Assembly: GCF_031348265.1 (NCBI RefSeq)
Contig: NZ_CP133771.1
Coordinates: 4,898,001-4,962,000 of the forward strand
DNA: 64,000 nucleotides
Source of the DNA: Streptomyces collinus
GTDB lineage: Bacteria; Actinomycetota; Actinomycetes; Streptomycetales; Streptomycetaceae
Direction of reading: 5' to 3'
Shown here: piece after piece, positions 1-9,100 of the stretch
Layout: the number at the start of each line of letters is the position of its first letter
How positions within the stretch are numbered: the stretch's first letter is position 1
Translations under genes and position numbers: made by a program
Notes under the pieces: generated by a model
Seen by the model: only the letters and a program-made list of their open reading frames with translations
What the model was told of the DNA's origin: nothing
The model's database searches: none

Positions 1-1
1 C

Positions 2-571
2 GGCGTCATCAACCTGGAGATCCTGCGCTACCTCCAGGCCGCGATCGGAACGCTCGGCGAGATCACGCTCTACGACACCTCGCGGGTGCGCGCCGAGGAG
101 TTCGCCCGCCGCTGCCGCGAGCTCCTGCCGGACGCCGTGGTCACCCTCGCCGACAGCATCGAGGACGCCCTGGAGGCGCAGCGCCTCGTCTCGTTCGCCA
201 CCAACGCGGGCGAGCCGCACGTGGACCTCACGCCCGCCGAACCCGGCACCGTGGTCCTGCACGTCTCGCTGCGCGACATCGACCCGCTCTCCGTCAACGG
301 CGCGCACAACATCGTCGACGACGCGGACCACGTGTGCCGCGAGCGGACCTCGTTGCACCTGACCGAGCAGATCACCGGCGGCCGCGCCTTCATCGACGCC
401 TCCATCGGCCAGCTCATCAACGGGACCGTCGCGTTCACGCCGGACCCGGACAAGGTCACCGTCTACTCGCCGTTCGGCCTCGGCGTCCTCGACCTGGCCC
501 TCGCCGTCGACGTGCACACCACCGCCCGGGAGCTCGGCATCGGCGTGGAGGTCACGGACTTCCTGTCCTGA
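2..571 (+). CDS. sbnB: SbnB-like N-(2-amino-2-carboxyethyl)-L-glutamate dehydrogenase, 5' truncated by window edge
   Basis: The frame is open from the first complete codon at position 2, so the start lies upstream. The visible 189 residues resemble the NAD-binding half and C-terminus of ornithine cyclodeaminase/mu-crystallin family proteins: a dinucleotide-binding region leading to LYDTSRVRAEEFA, then VLHVSLRDIDP and NIVDDADHVCRE. The SbnB branch of this family oxidises N-(2-amino-2-carboxyethyl)-L-glutamate to release L-2,3-diaminopropionate (Dap); the SbnA partner would lie to the left. Position directly before mbtH and NRPS genes supports building-block supply. Assignment to SbnB rather than ornithine cyclodeaminase is by sequence impression and context, because the N-terminal substrate motifs are off the window. 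Confidence 0.8.
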   Translation, partial: GVINLEILRYLQAAIGTLGEITLYDTSRVRAEEFARRCRELLPDAVVTLADSIEDALEAQRLVSFATNAGEPHVDLTPAEPGTVVLHVSLRDIDPLSVNGAHNIVDDADHVCRERTSLHLTEQITGGRAFIDASIGQLINGTVAFTPDPDKVTVYSPFGLGVLDLALAVDVHTTARELGIGVEVTDFLS

Positions 572-634
572 CCCGGCCCGTGCCCGTACGCCGCCCTTTC
601 CCAGCCCCTTCCGTACATCCACACGAGGAGAACC

Positions 635-853
635 ATGTCCCAGCAGTCCGCCGCCCCCGAGTACCGCGTCGTCCTGAACGACGAGGAGCAGTACTCGATC
701 TGGCCCGCCGGCCGTGAACTGCCCGCCGGGTGGAACGCCGAGGGCACCCAGGGCAGCCGCGAGGAGTGCCTCGCCCGCATCGACGAGGTGTGGACCGACA
801 TGCGCCCGCTGAGCCTGCGCCGCCGCATGGAGACCCAGGCCACCGCTGCCTGA
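635..853 (+). CDS. MbtH-like NRPS accessory protein
   Basis: A 72-residue protein, the usual size of the MbtH family, with the hallmark pattern NDEEQYSIWPAG, LPAGW and a C-terminal segment ending in VWTDMRP. MbtH-like proteins bind NRPS adenylation domains and are often needed for their solubility and activity. The ATG is preceded by GAGGAG at 625-630 with good spacing. The gene sits between the sbnB-like gene and the first NRPS in the same direction, so it probably serves the A domains encoded immediately downstream. Confidence 0.97.
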   Translation: MSQQSAAPEYRVVLNDEEQYSIWPAGRELPAGWNAEGTQGSREECLARIDEVWTDMRPLSLRRRMETQATAA

Positions 854-919
854 AGTCCACCCGCCTGAACGTCACTTCGGAGAACCGTCCAGTACGCCAG
901 GTCATTGAAGGAGCACCTG

Positions 920-3900
920 TTGAACGCCGCACAGTTGCCGGGGAACACCCTGAGCGGAACCGTCCCGCCCACCCTGCCCGCGCTCTTCGCCGCGCAGGCG
1001 GACCGCACGCCCGGCGCGGCTGCCGTGCTGGACGGCCCACGCACGACGACCTACCGGGACCTGGCCCACGCCGCCGCGCGCACCTCGCGTCTCCTGCGCT
1101 CGCAGGGCGTGGGCCCGGGCTCCCTGGTCGGGGTGTGCCTCCCCCGGGGCACCGAACTCATCGCCACGCTCCTCGGGGTGTGGCAGGCGGGCGCGGCCTA
1201 TCTGCCGCTCGACGCCGGCCATCCGCACGGACGCCTCAGATCCCTGGTGTCCCAGGCCGGTGCCGAACTCGTCGTCACCACAGCCGCACTGCGCGGGCCG
1301 CTCGGGGAGGACGGCCCGCGCGTCCTGAGTGTTGAGGAGCTGACCACCGCCGCCGAGGACGGCCCGGCCGGCCCGGCTCCGGTGGACCCGGCCTCGCTCG
1401 CGTACACGATCTTCACCTCCGGCTCCACCGGCGCCCCCAAGGGCGTACAGATCACCCACGAGGGCATCGCGAACCGTGTCGCCTGGGCCGTGCGCGCCCA
1501 GCGGCTCGGCGCCGGCGACCGGATCCTGTTCAAGACGTCCGTCGGCTTCGACGCGGCGGGCTGGGAGATCTTCGCGCCGCTGGTGTGCGGAGCGAGCGTC
1601 GTCGTCGCGCCGGACGGCGCCGAGAAGGACCCCGCCGCGCTGCTGAAGGCCGTCGCCGACGGCGGCGTGACCGTGCTGCAACTGGTGCCGTCCGTGCTGC
1701 GCCTGCTGGTCGAGGAACCGTCGTGGGAGGGCTGCGGCGCGCTGCGGCTGCTCGCCTCGGCGGGGGAACCGCTGCACGCCGAACTCGTCGAGCGGGTCAG
1801 GGCGCTGGCAGGCCCCGGCATCGAGGTCTGGAACACGTACGGGCCCACGGAGTGCTCGATCGACATCACCGCCCACAAGGCCGACCCGGCACAGAAGACC
1901 GGGCCCGTCCCGATCGGCCGGCCGCTCACCGGGATGCGGGTCCTCGTTCTCGGGGCGGACGGACGCCTCGCGCCCAAGGGCGTCACGGGAGAGCTGTACG
2001 CCGGCGGCGTCGGCGTCGCCCAGGGCTATGCGGGGCGCCCCGGCCTCACGGCGGAGCGGTTCGTGCCCGATCCGTACGGTCCGCCCGGCGCCCGCCTCTA
2101 CCGCACCGGCGACCTGGTGCGCTGGAACGCCGCCGGTCTCCTGGAGTACCAGGGCCGTGCCGACGGTCAGCTCAAGGTCAACGGCGTACGCATCGAGCCC
2201 GGCGAGATCGAGGCCCAGCTCGGCGCGCACCCCGAGGTCACGGGCGCGGCCGTCGTGGCGTTCCGCACGGACGAGGACGCGGTACGCATCGGCGCCGCCG
2301 TCACCACGCGCGGCGAACTCACCGGGAGCGACCTGCGCCGCTTCCTGCGCACCCGGCTGCCCGACAGCCATGTCCCCGCACTGTTCCGCACGTTCGACGA
2401 ACTGCCCCTGACGCCCAACGGCAAGATCGACCGCGCGGCTCTGACCGCCGCCCTGGAGCAGGGCGACGACCTCACCGGGCAGGGCGCCTACATCGCCCCG
2501 CGCAACGCGGCCGAGGAGAAGGTCGCCGAGGTGTGGGCGGCGCTGCTGGGCCGCGAGAAGATCGGCGCCACCGACGACTTCTTCGCCCTGGGCGGCACGT
2601 CGTTGCAGCTCACCCGGCTCGCGGCCCGGCTGCGCGCCACCGGTGTCACCCTGTCGATGCGCGGCCTGTTCAGCGCCACCACGGTCGAGGCCCAGGCCCG
2701 GCTGATCGGCGCGCAGGACGCGGACGGCACCCCGATCCCGGCGGCCGACCGCACGGGCCGCCTGGCGCTCTCGTCCGGGCAGCGCAGGCTGTGGTTCCTG
2801 GACCGGATGGGCCCGGGCAGCCGCGAGTGGGTCGCCCCGCTGATCCTGCGCCTGCCGGCCGCGACCACGCCGGAGGAGCTGCAGTCGGCGCTGGCCGCGC
2901 TCGGCGGCCGTCACGAGGCGCTGCGCACGCGGTACGTCGACGAGGGCGGCGAACCCCGTCAGGTGATCGGCGCCGCGCACCCCGTGGAGCTGCGGGTCGT
3001 CGACACCGGGCGCGACCGGCTCGCCGAGCACTTCGAGGAGCAGTTCGCACGCGGCTTCGAGCTGGCGACCGGACCGCTGTGGCGGGCGCTGCTGGCCCGG
3101 ATCCCCGGCGAGGACCACGTGCTGCTCGTCACCCTGCACCACATCGCGTGCGACGGCTGGTCCACGGTCGTCCTGGAGCGCGAACTGCAGGAGCTGTGCG
3201 CCGCCGCCCGTGAGGGCCGCGAGCCCGTCCTGCCCACGGTCACCGTGCAGTACGCGGACTACGCGGCCTGGCAGTCCGGACGGCAGACCGACGCGTTCGT
3301 CGCGGGCGAGCTCGCCCACTGGCGCACCGCGCTCGACGGCATCACCGCCCTCGACCTGCCCGCCGACCGGCCCCGGCCCGCCGTGCGCGACCCGCGCGGT
3401 GCGGTCGTGCCGATCCGGATCGAGCCCGGCCTCGCGGCGGCCGTGGAGCGGCTGAGCCGGAAGAACGCGGCGACTGAGTTCATGACGCTGCTCACCGCGT
3501 TCGCCACGGTGCTGGCGCGGCAGACCGGCCAGTGGGACGTGCCCGTCGGCACCCCGGTCGCCGGCCGCACCCGGCCGGAGCTGTCCGGCACCGTCGGCTT
3601 CTTCCTCAACTCCCTGGTGGTGCGCTGCGGGCTCGGTCCCGAGCTGCGGTTCGAGGAGGCCCTGGGCCGGGTGCGGGCCGCCGCGACGGCCGCCTTCGCC
3701 CACCAGGAACTGCCCTTCGACCGCCTGGTCGACGAGATCCAGCCGGAGCGCGACCTGTCGCGCACGCCGCTGTACCAGGTCGCCTTCGACATGCACAGCG
3801 AGGGCGTCACCAGCATCGCCACCGACGCCGCCGACCTGCGCGCCTTCGCCGAGTCGTGGACCGTCGCCAAGACGGACCTGTCGGTGTTCATCGGGCGCTC

Positions 3901-6160
3901 GGCGGACGGCTCCCTGGAAGGCGTCCTGGAGTACGCGGTCTCGCTGTTCGACGCGGCGACCGTGGAGCGGGTGCGGGAGCAGTTCGTGCGCCTCCTCGAA
4001 GAGGTGACCGCCGACCCGTCGGCGCGCCTGGCCGAGGTCCCGCTGCTGTCCGACGCCCAGCGGCACCTGATCGCCACGGAGTGGAACGCCTCCGCCGCCG
4101 ACTTCGGTGACGCGAGCGTGTGCGCCCGCTTCGAGGAGCAGGCCGCCCGTACCCCCGGAGCCCCGGCGGTCGGTTTCGCCGGTGAGGTGGTGACGTACGC
4201 GCAGCTCGATGTGCGGGCCAACCAGATCGCTCACCATCTGCGTGCGTCCGGGGTGAGTGGTCCGGGGTCCGTCGTCGGCGTGCTGCTCGACCGTGGGCCG
4301 AACCTGGTGGCGAGTCTGCTGGGGGTGTGGAAGGCGGGCGCGGCGTACGTGCCGATCGATCCGTCCTATCCGGCGGAGCGGATCGCCTCGATGCTGGAGA
4401 GCGCGGAGGCGGGCACCGTCCTGACGCACTCCGCGTACGCGGATCGTTTCGGCGGTGACCTGGGTCTGGTTCTCGTGGACCGGGATGCGTCCGTGATCGA
4501 TGGGCGGTCGCGGTCCGCGCCGGAGCGTGCGGAGGATGCGGAGGCGCTGGCCTACGTCATCTTCACGTCGGGTTCGACGGGCCGGCCGAAGGGTGTGGCG
4601 GTCACGCACCGGGGTCTGGCCAACCATGTCGCCTGGGCGGCGCGGGATCTGGCCTCGCGGGGGACGACGGGTGCGCCGCTGTTCTCCTCGGTGGCTTTCG
4701 ACCTGGTCGTCCCGAACCTGTGGGCGCCGCTGGTCACGGGTCAGCGGGTGCACACCATCGCGCAGGACACCGACACGGCCGACCTGGCACGGGAGTTGGT
4801 GGCGGCGGGCCCGTTCAGCTTCATCAAGCTGACGCCGGGACATGTGGAGGTGCTGGCGGCGCAGCTGACCGCTCAGGAGGCCTCTGCTCTGGCGCCGGTG
4901 CTGGTGATCGCCGGTGAGGCGCTGACGCGGGCGACGGTGGAGCGGTGGCGGGCGCTGGCGCCCGGGACCGACCTCGTCAACGAGTACGGGCCGACCGAGG
5001 CCTCCGTCGGCACCTGTGTCTTCCCCGTCACCGAGGCCGAGACCGGCGAGGTCATGCCGATCGGGCGCCCGCTGCCGAACATGACGATGTATGTCCTCGA
5101 CGAGCGGCTCGCTCTCGTGCCCGTCGGGGTTCCCGGTGAGCTGTACGTCGGCGGTACCGGCGTGGCGCGCGGCTACGCGGGCCGGCCCGGTCTGACGGCG
5201 GAGCGGTTCGTGCCGGACCCGTACGGGGCGGCGGGCGCTCGCCTGTACCGCACCGGTGACCTCGTTCGTACCCGTCCGGACGGCGCCGTGGAGTTCCTCG
5301 GCCGCCTCGACGACCAGGTGAAGATCCGTGGCTATCGCATCGAACCCGGCGAGATCCAGACCGTCGTCGCCGAGCACCCGGCGGTTCGTGAGGCGGTCGT
5401 GGTGGCGCGTCAAACGGCGGCTGGCGACCGTCAGCTCGTCGCGTACTACGTCCCGCGGGACGACGCGGACGTGAGCCCGGCCGGCGAACTCTCGGCGCAC
5501 TGTGCCGCGCGGCTGCCGGAGTACATGCTGCCCGACCACTACGTCCCGCTGGCCGAGATCCCCCTCAACGCCAACGGCAAGACCGACAGGCGGGCCCTGC
5601 CCGCGCCGGACGCCGGCGCCACGGACGCCCCGCAGGGCCGGATCGCCCCGCGCACCGCCACCGAGGAACGCCTCGCGGAGATCTGGACCGAACTCCTCGC
5701 GGTCGAGCCCGGCATGACGGACAGCTTCTTCCACTCCGGCGGCAACTCGATCCTGGCGATCCGCCTGATCTCCCGCATCCAGGAGGAGTTCGACATCGAC
5801 TTCACGGTCCGGGCGGTCTTCGAGGGCCCGACGGTGGCTCAGCTGGCCGTGGCCGTGGAACGGGAGATCTTCGCGGACCTCGACGGGCAGGACCCCGACG
5901 GACGGGACCTCGACGGACGGGACCTCGACGGACAGGCCACGGCCGGCGGCCCGCGCCTGACGGACCCCGACGAGGCGGTGGACGCCGACGACCCGTCCGG
6001 CATCGCCGACCCGCCGGAGCCCGAGGACCCCTCGGAGCACGACGACCCCTCCGGCCACTTCCGGCCCGCCGACCTCGACGACCCGTCCGGTCTCGCCGGC
6101 GCCCCCACCCACCCCGACCCCGCGACCAACGGCCACGCGCCGGTCAAGGAGACAGCATGA
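920..6160 (+). CDS. NRPS subunit 1, loading plus one extension module (A-T-C-A-T)
   Basis: About 1746 residues. I prefer the TTG at 920 over an in-frame TTG at 905 because AAGGAG lies at 908-913, six bases upstream of it. Order: A1 (about 19-500), T1 (FFALGGTSL near 554), C2 (615-1040, HHIACDG near 741), A2 (1068-1560), T2 (FFHSGGNSI near 1604), then a 95-residue acidic tail. It starts with A, not C, so the first amino acid is loaded unacylated. By-eye A-domain codes: A1 D-A-W-Q-A-A-T-I-D (Gln-like) and A2 D-L-P-K-V-A-E-V-G (Asn-like). The stop overlaps the next NRPS start as ATGA. The acidic tail probably docks to the basic N-terminus of subunit 2. There is no epimerase and no terminal thioesterase. 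Confidence 0.96.
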   Translation: MNAAQLPGNTLSGTVPPTLPALFAAQADRTPGAAAVLDGPRTTTYRDLAHAAARTSRLLRSQGVGPGSLVGVCLPRGTELIATLLGVWQAGAAYLPLDAGHPHGRLRSLVSQAGAELVVTTAALRGPLGEDGPRVLSVEELTTAAEDGPAGPAPVDPASLAYTIFTSGSTGAPKGVQITHEGIANRVAWAVRAQRLGAGDRILFKTSVGFDAAGWEIFAPLVCGASVVVAPDGAEKDPAALLKAVADGGVTVLQLVPSVLRLLVEEPSWEGCGALRLLASAGEPLHAELVERVRALAGPGIEVWNTYGPTECSIDITAHKADPAQKTGPVPIGRPLTGMRVLVLGADGRLAPKGVTGELYAGGVGVAQGYAGRPGLTAERFVPDPYGPPGARLYRTGDLVRWNAAGLLEYQGRADGQLKVNGVRIEPGEIEAQLGAHPEVTGAAVVAFRTDEDAVRIGAAVTTRGELTGSDLRRFLRTRLPDSHVPALFRTFDELPLTPNGKIDRAALTAALEQGDDLTGQGAYIAPRNAAEEKVAEVWAALLGREKIGATDDFFALGGTSLQLTRLAARLRATGVTLSMRGLFSATTVEAQARLIGAQDADGTPIPAADRTGRLALSSGQRRLWFLDRMGPGSREWVAPLILRLPAATTPEELQSALAALGGRHEALRTRYVDEGGEPRQVIGAAHPVELRVVDTGRDRLAEHFEEQFARGFELATGPLWRALLARIPGEDHVLLVTLHHIACDGWSTVVLERELQELCAAAREGREPVLPTVTVQYADYAAWQSGRQTDAFVAGELAHWRTALDGITALDLPADRPRPAVRDPRGAVVPIRIEPGLAAAVERLSRKNAATEFMTLLTAFATVLARQTGQWDVPVGTPVAGRTRPELSGTVGFFLNSLVVRCGLGPELRFEEALGRVRAAATAAFAHQELPFDRLVDEIQPERDLSRTPLYQVAFDMHSEGVTSIATDAADLRAFAESWTVAKTDLSVFIGRSADGSLEGVLEYAVSLFDAATVERVREQFVRLLEEVTADPSARLAEVPLLSDAQRHLIATEWNASAADFGDASVCARFEEQAARTPGAPAVGFAGEVVTYAQLDVRANQIAHHLRASGVSGPGSVVGVLLDRGPNLVASLLGVWKAGAAYVPIDPSYPAERIASMLESAEAGTVLTHSAYADRFGGDLGLVLVDRDASVIDGRSRSAPERAEDAEALAYVIFTSGSTGRPKGVAVTHRGLANHVAWAARDLASRGTTGAPLFSSVAFDLVVPNLWAPLVTGQRVHTIAQDTDTADLARELVAAGPFSFIKLTPGHVEVLAAQLTAQEASALAPVLVIAGEALTRATVERWRALAPGTDLVNEYGPTEASVGTCVFPVTEAETGEVMPIGRPLPNMTMYVLDERLALVPVGVPGELYVGGTGVARGYAGRPGLTAERFVPDPYGAAGARLYRTGDLVRTRPDGAVEFLGRLDDQVKIRGYRIEPGEIQTVVAEHPAVREAVVVARQTAAGDRQLVAYYVPRDDADVSPAGELSAHCAARLPEYMLPDHYVPLAEIPLNANGKTDRRALPAPDAGATDAPQGRIAPRTATEERLAEIWTELLAVEPGMTDSFFHSGGNSILAIRLISRIQEEFDIDFTVRAVFEGPTVAQLAVAVEREIFADLDGQDPDGRDLDGRDLDGQATAGGPRLTDPDEAVDADDPSGIADPPEPEDPSEHDDPSGHFRPADLDDPSGLAGAPTHPDPATNGHAPVKETA
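4100..5612 (+). repeat. 1.5-kb direct repeat, copy 1 (A2 domain region of NRPS subunit 1)
   Basis: From GACTTCGGTGACGCGAG through GGCAAGACCGACAGGCG this stretch is nearly identical at nucleotide level to 10837-12346 in subunit 2, apart from a few divergent patches. Both copies use more GGT, GCT and TCT codons than the surrounding NRPS sequence. The shared block covers the whole adenylation domain of modules 2 and 4. It indicates a recent duplication or gene conversion. Confidence 0.9.
5868..5940 (+). repeat. 15-bp tandem repeat coding the acidic NRPS tail (DLDGQ/DLDGR)
   Basis: Four consecutive near-identical 15-bp units (GACCTCGACGGACGG type) encode DLDGQ, DPDGR, DLDGR and DLDGQ. Further downstream the tail repeats a DDPSG motif three times. 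The unit is a multiple of three, so copy-number change would preserve the reading frame. The segment lies after the last carrier domain of NRPS subunit 1, where inter-subunit docking elements normally sit. Confidence 0.8.
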
Positions 6161-9100
6161 GCACCGGTGCCAACACGCCCCCGGGCATCGACACGGACGA
6201 GGCCCGCGACGCGATCGTGCGGCAGCGGCTCGCCGGGCGGCGGCGTGCGCGCAGGAGCGCGATACCCAAGGCGGACCGGAACGCCCCGCTGCGCCTGTCG
6301 TACGGGCAGGAGCAGATGTGGTTCCTCAACCGCCTCGACCCCGACAGCACCCAGTACCTCGTCCCGCTGCTCGTCCGGCTGACCGGGGCCCTGGACGCCG
6401 GCGTCCTGGCCGACGCCTGGCAGCGGCTCACCGACCGGCACGAGATCCTGCGCACCCGGTACGGGCTGCACGGCGAGGAGCCGGTGCAGATCGTCTCCGA
6501 GCGGGAGCGGGTCACGCTGCCCCTCGAAGACCTCACGCACCTGCCCGAGGGCGAGCGCGAGGCACGCGCCCGGGCGATCGTCACCGGCGAGATCTTCGTG
6601 CCGTTCGACCTGGAGCGCGACCTGCCGGTGCGGGCCCGGCTGATCCGGCTCGGCGACGCGGAGCACGTGCTCGCCGTCGTCTTCCACCACATCGCCTGCG
6701 ACGCCTGGTCCACCGAGATCGTCGGGCAGGAACTCAGCGCCCTGTACGGCGCCCTCGTGAAGGGGGAGGAGCCGCGGCTGCCCGACGTCGCCGTCCAGTA
6801 CGCCGACTTCGCCGCCTGGCAGCGCGCCGAGATGTCCGGCGCCACCCTGGAGCGGCACCTCGACCACTGGAAGAGCGAGCTGGCGGGCATCACCCCGATC
6901 GAGCTGCCCACCGACCGGCCCCGCAAGGCCGTCCGGGACGCGAGAGGTGACACGGTCGCCTTCTCCGTGCCCGCCGCACTCGCCGGGCGCGTGCAGGAGT
7001 TCGCCCGGGAGCGGGCCGCCACGCCCTTCATGGTCGTGCTCGCCGCGTTCCAGAGCCTGCTGGCCCGGCACACCGGCTCCGCCGACGTCACCGTGGGCAC
7101 GGTCGTGTCCGGGCGGGGCCGCCCCGAGCTGCAGGGCATGCTCGGGTACGGCATCAACACGCTCGCGCTGCGCGGGAGATGGGCCGACGGAACCTCCTTC
7201 CGCGACCTCGTCGACGCCACCAAGGGCACCGTCCTCGGCGCCTTCGACCACCAGGGCGTCCCGTTCGCCCGGCTGATCGACGCCGTGCAGCCCGAGCGCG
7301 ACCTGTCCCGCAACCCGCTCTTCGACGTCGTCCTGACCATGCACGGCGAGCGCACCGGCGCCTTCGCCCTGCCGGGCGTCGCCGCCGAGCCGTACCGGGC
7401 CGAGGGCGACGCCGCCAAGTACGACCTCGACCTTCAGCTGCGCCAGGACGCCGACGGCACGCTGCACGGGCACCTGGAGTACGCCGTCGAGCTGTTCGAC
7501 CGGGCCACCGCCGAGCGCCTCACCGGGCAGCTCGTGCGCCTCCTCGACGTGGCGACCGCGGACCCGGACGCCGACCTGGCTCGGCTGGCCTTCCTCGGCG
7601 CGGACGAGGTGCGCCTGCTCACGCAGGGCGCGGCCGTCACCGGAGAGGTCACCCGCACCGTCCACCGGGCCTTCGAGGAGCAGGTGGCCCGCACCCCGGA
7701 CGCCGTCGCCGTGCACGCCGCCGGCGAGACGCTCACGTACGCCGAACTCAACGAGCGCGCCAACCGCATCGCCCACCACCTCGTCGGACTCGGCGTCGGC
7801 CAGGAGACCCTGGTCGGCGTCTGCCTGGAGCGCGGCGCCGACCTGATGCCCGCCCTGCTCGGCGTCCTCAAGGCGGGCGGCGCCTATCTGCCGCTCGACC
7901 CCTCGCAGCCCGCCGACCGCATCGGCTACATGCTCCGGGACGCCGCAGCCCCGGTCGTGGTGACCGAACGCGCCCACGCGGAGCTGCTGAACGGCCTGCA
8001 CGACGGGCCCGTCCTCGTCCTCGACGCGGAGGAGGACCGCGCCGTGCTGGCCGGCCGGCCGGTCACGGACCCGGCCCCGCGGACGGACGCCGACAGCCTG
8101 ATCTACGTCATCTACACCTCCGGCTCCACCGGCCGCCCCAAGGGCGTCGGCCTCACCCACGCCAACGTGGAGCGCCTGTTCACGGTCTGCGCGGACCAGA
8201 CCGGGTTCCGCACCGACGACGTGTGGACCCTGTTCCACTCCTACGCCTTCGACTTCTCCGTGTGGGAGATGTGGGGCGCGCTGCTGCACGGCGGCCGGCT
8301 CGTCGTCGTGCCGAAGGACGTCTCGCGCGACCCGTCCGCCTTCCTCGACCTGCTCGTCGAGCAGCGCGTGACGGTGCTCAACCAGACGCCGTCCGCGTTC
8401 CGCGCCCTGGTCGCCGCCGCCCGCGAGGGCGATCCGCGCATCGGCGAACTGGCCCTGCGCACCGTGGTGTTCGGCGGCGAGAAGCTCGAAGTCGCCGACC
8501 TGAGGCCGTGGGCGGACCGGCTCGGCCTGGACGCCCCCACCCTCGTCAACATGTACGGCATCACGGAGACCACCGTGCATGTCACGTACCACCTCCTCGA
8601 CGAGGACGACCTCGCCCGGGGCTCCGTCAGCCCGGTCGGCGTCCCCCTCGACGACCTCGCCGTCCGCATCCTCGACGCGCACGGCAACCTGGCGCCGATC
8701 GGGGTGCCCGGGGAGATCCACGTCGCGGGCCGCGGCGTCGCCCGCGGCTATCGTGGCCGTCCCGCCCTGACCGCCGAGCGGTTCGTGCCCGACCCGTACG
8801 GGGCGCCGGGCGACCGTCTGTACCGCAGCGGCGACGTCGCGCGCCGCCTGGCCGACGGCAGCCTGGAGTTCCTGGGCCGCAACGACGCCCAGGTGAAGAT
8901 CCGCGGGTTCCGCATCGAGCTCGGTGAGATCAACGCCGCGCTCACGGCGCAGGACGGTGTGCGTGACGCCGTCGTCCTGGTCCGGGAGGACACCCCGGGC
9001 GACAAGCAGCTCGTCGCCTACGTCGTCCCCGCCGACGGCGCCGCCCCCGACCCCGCCGGGCTGCGCGCCCTGCTCGCCCGCGAACTGCCCGAGTACATGA

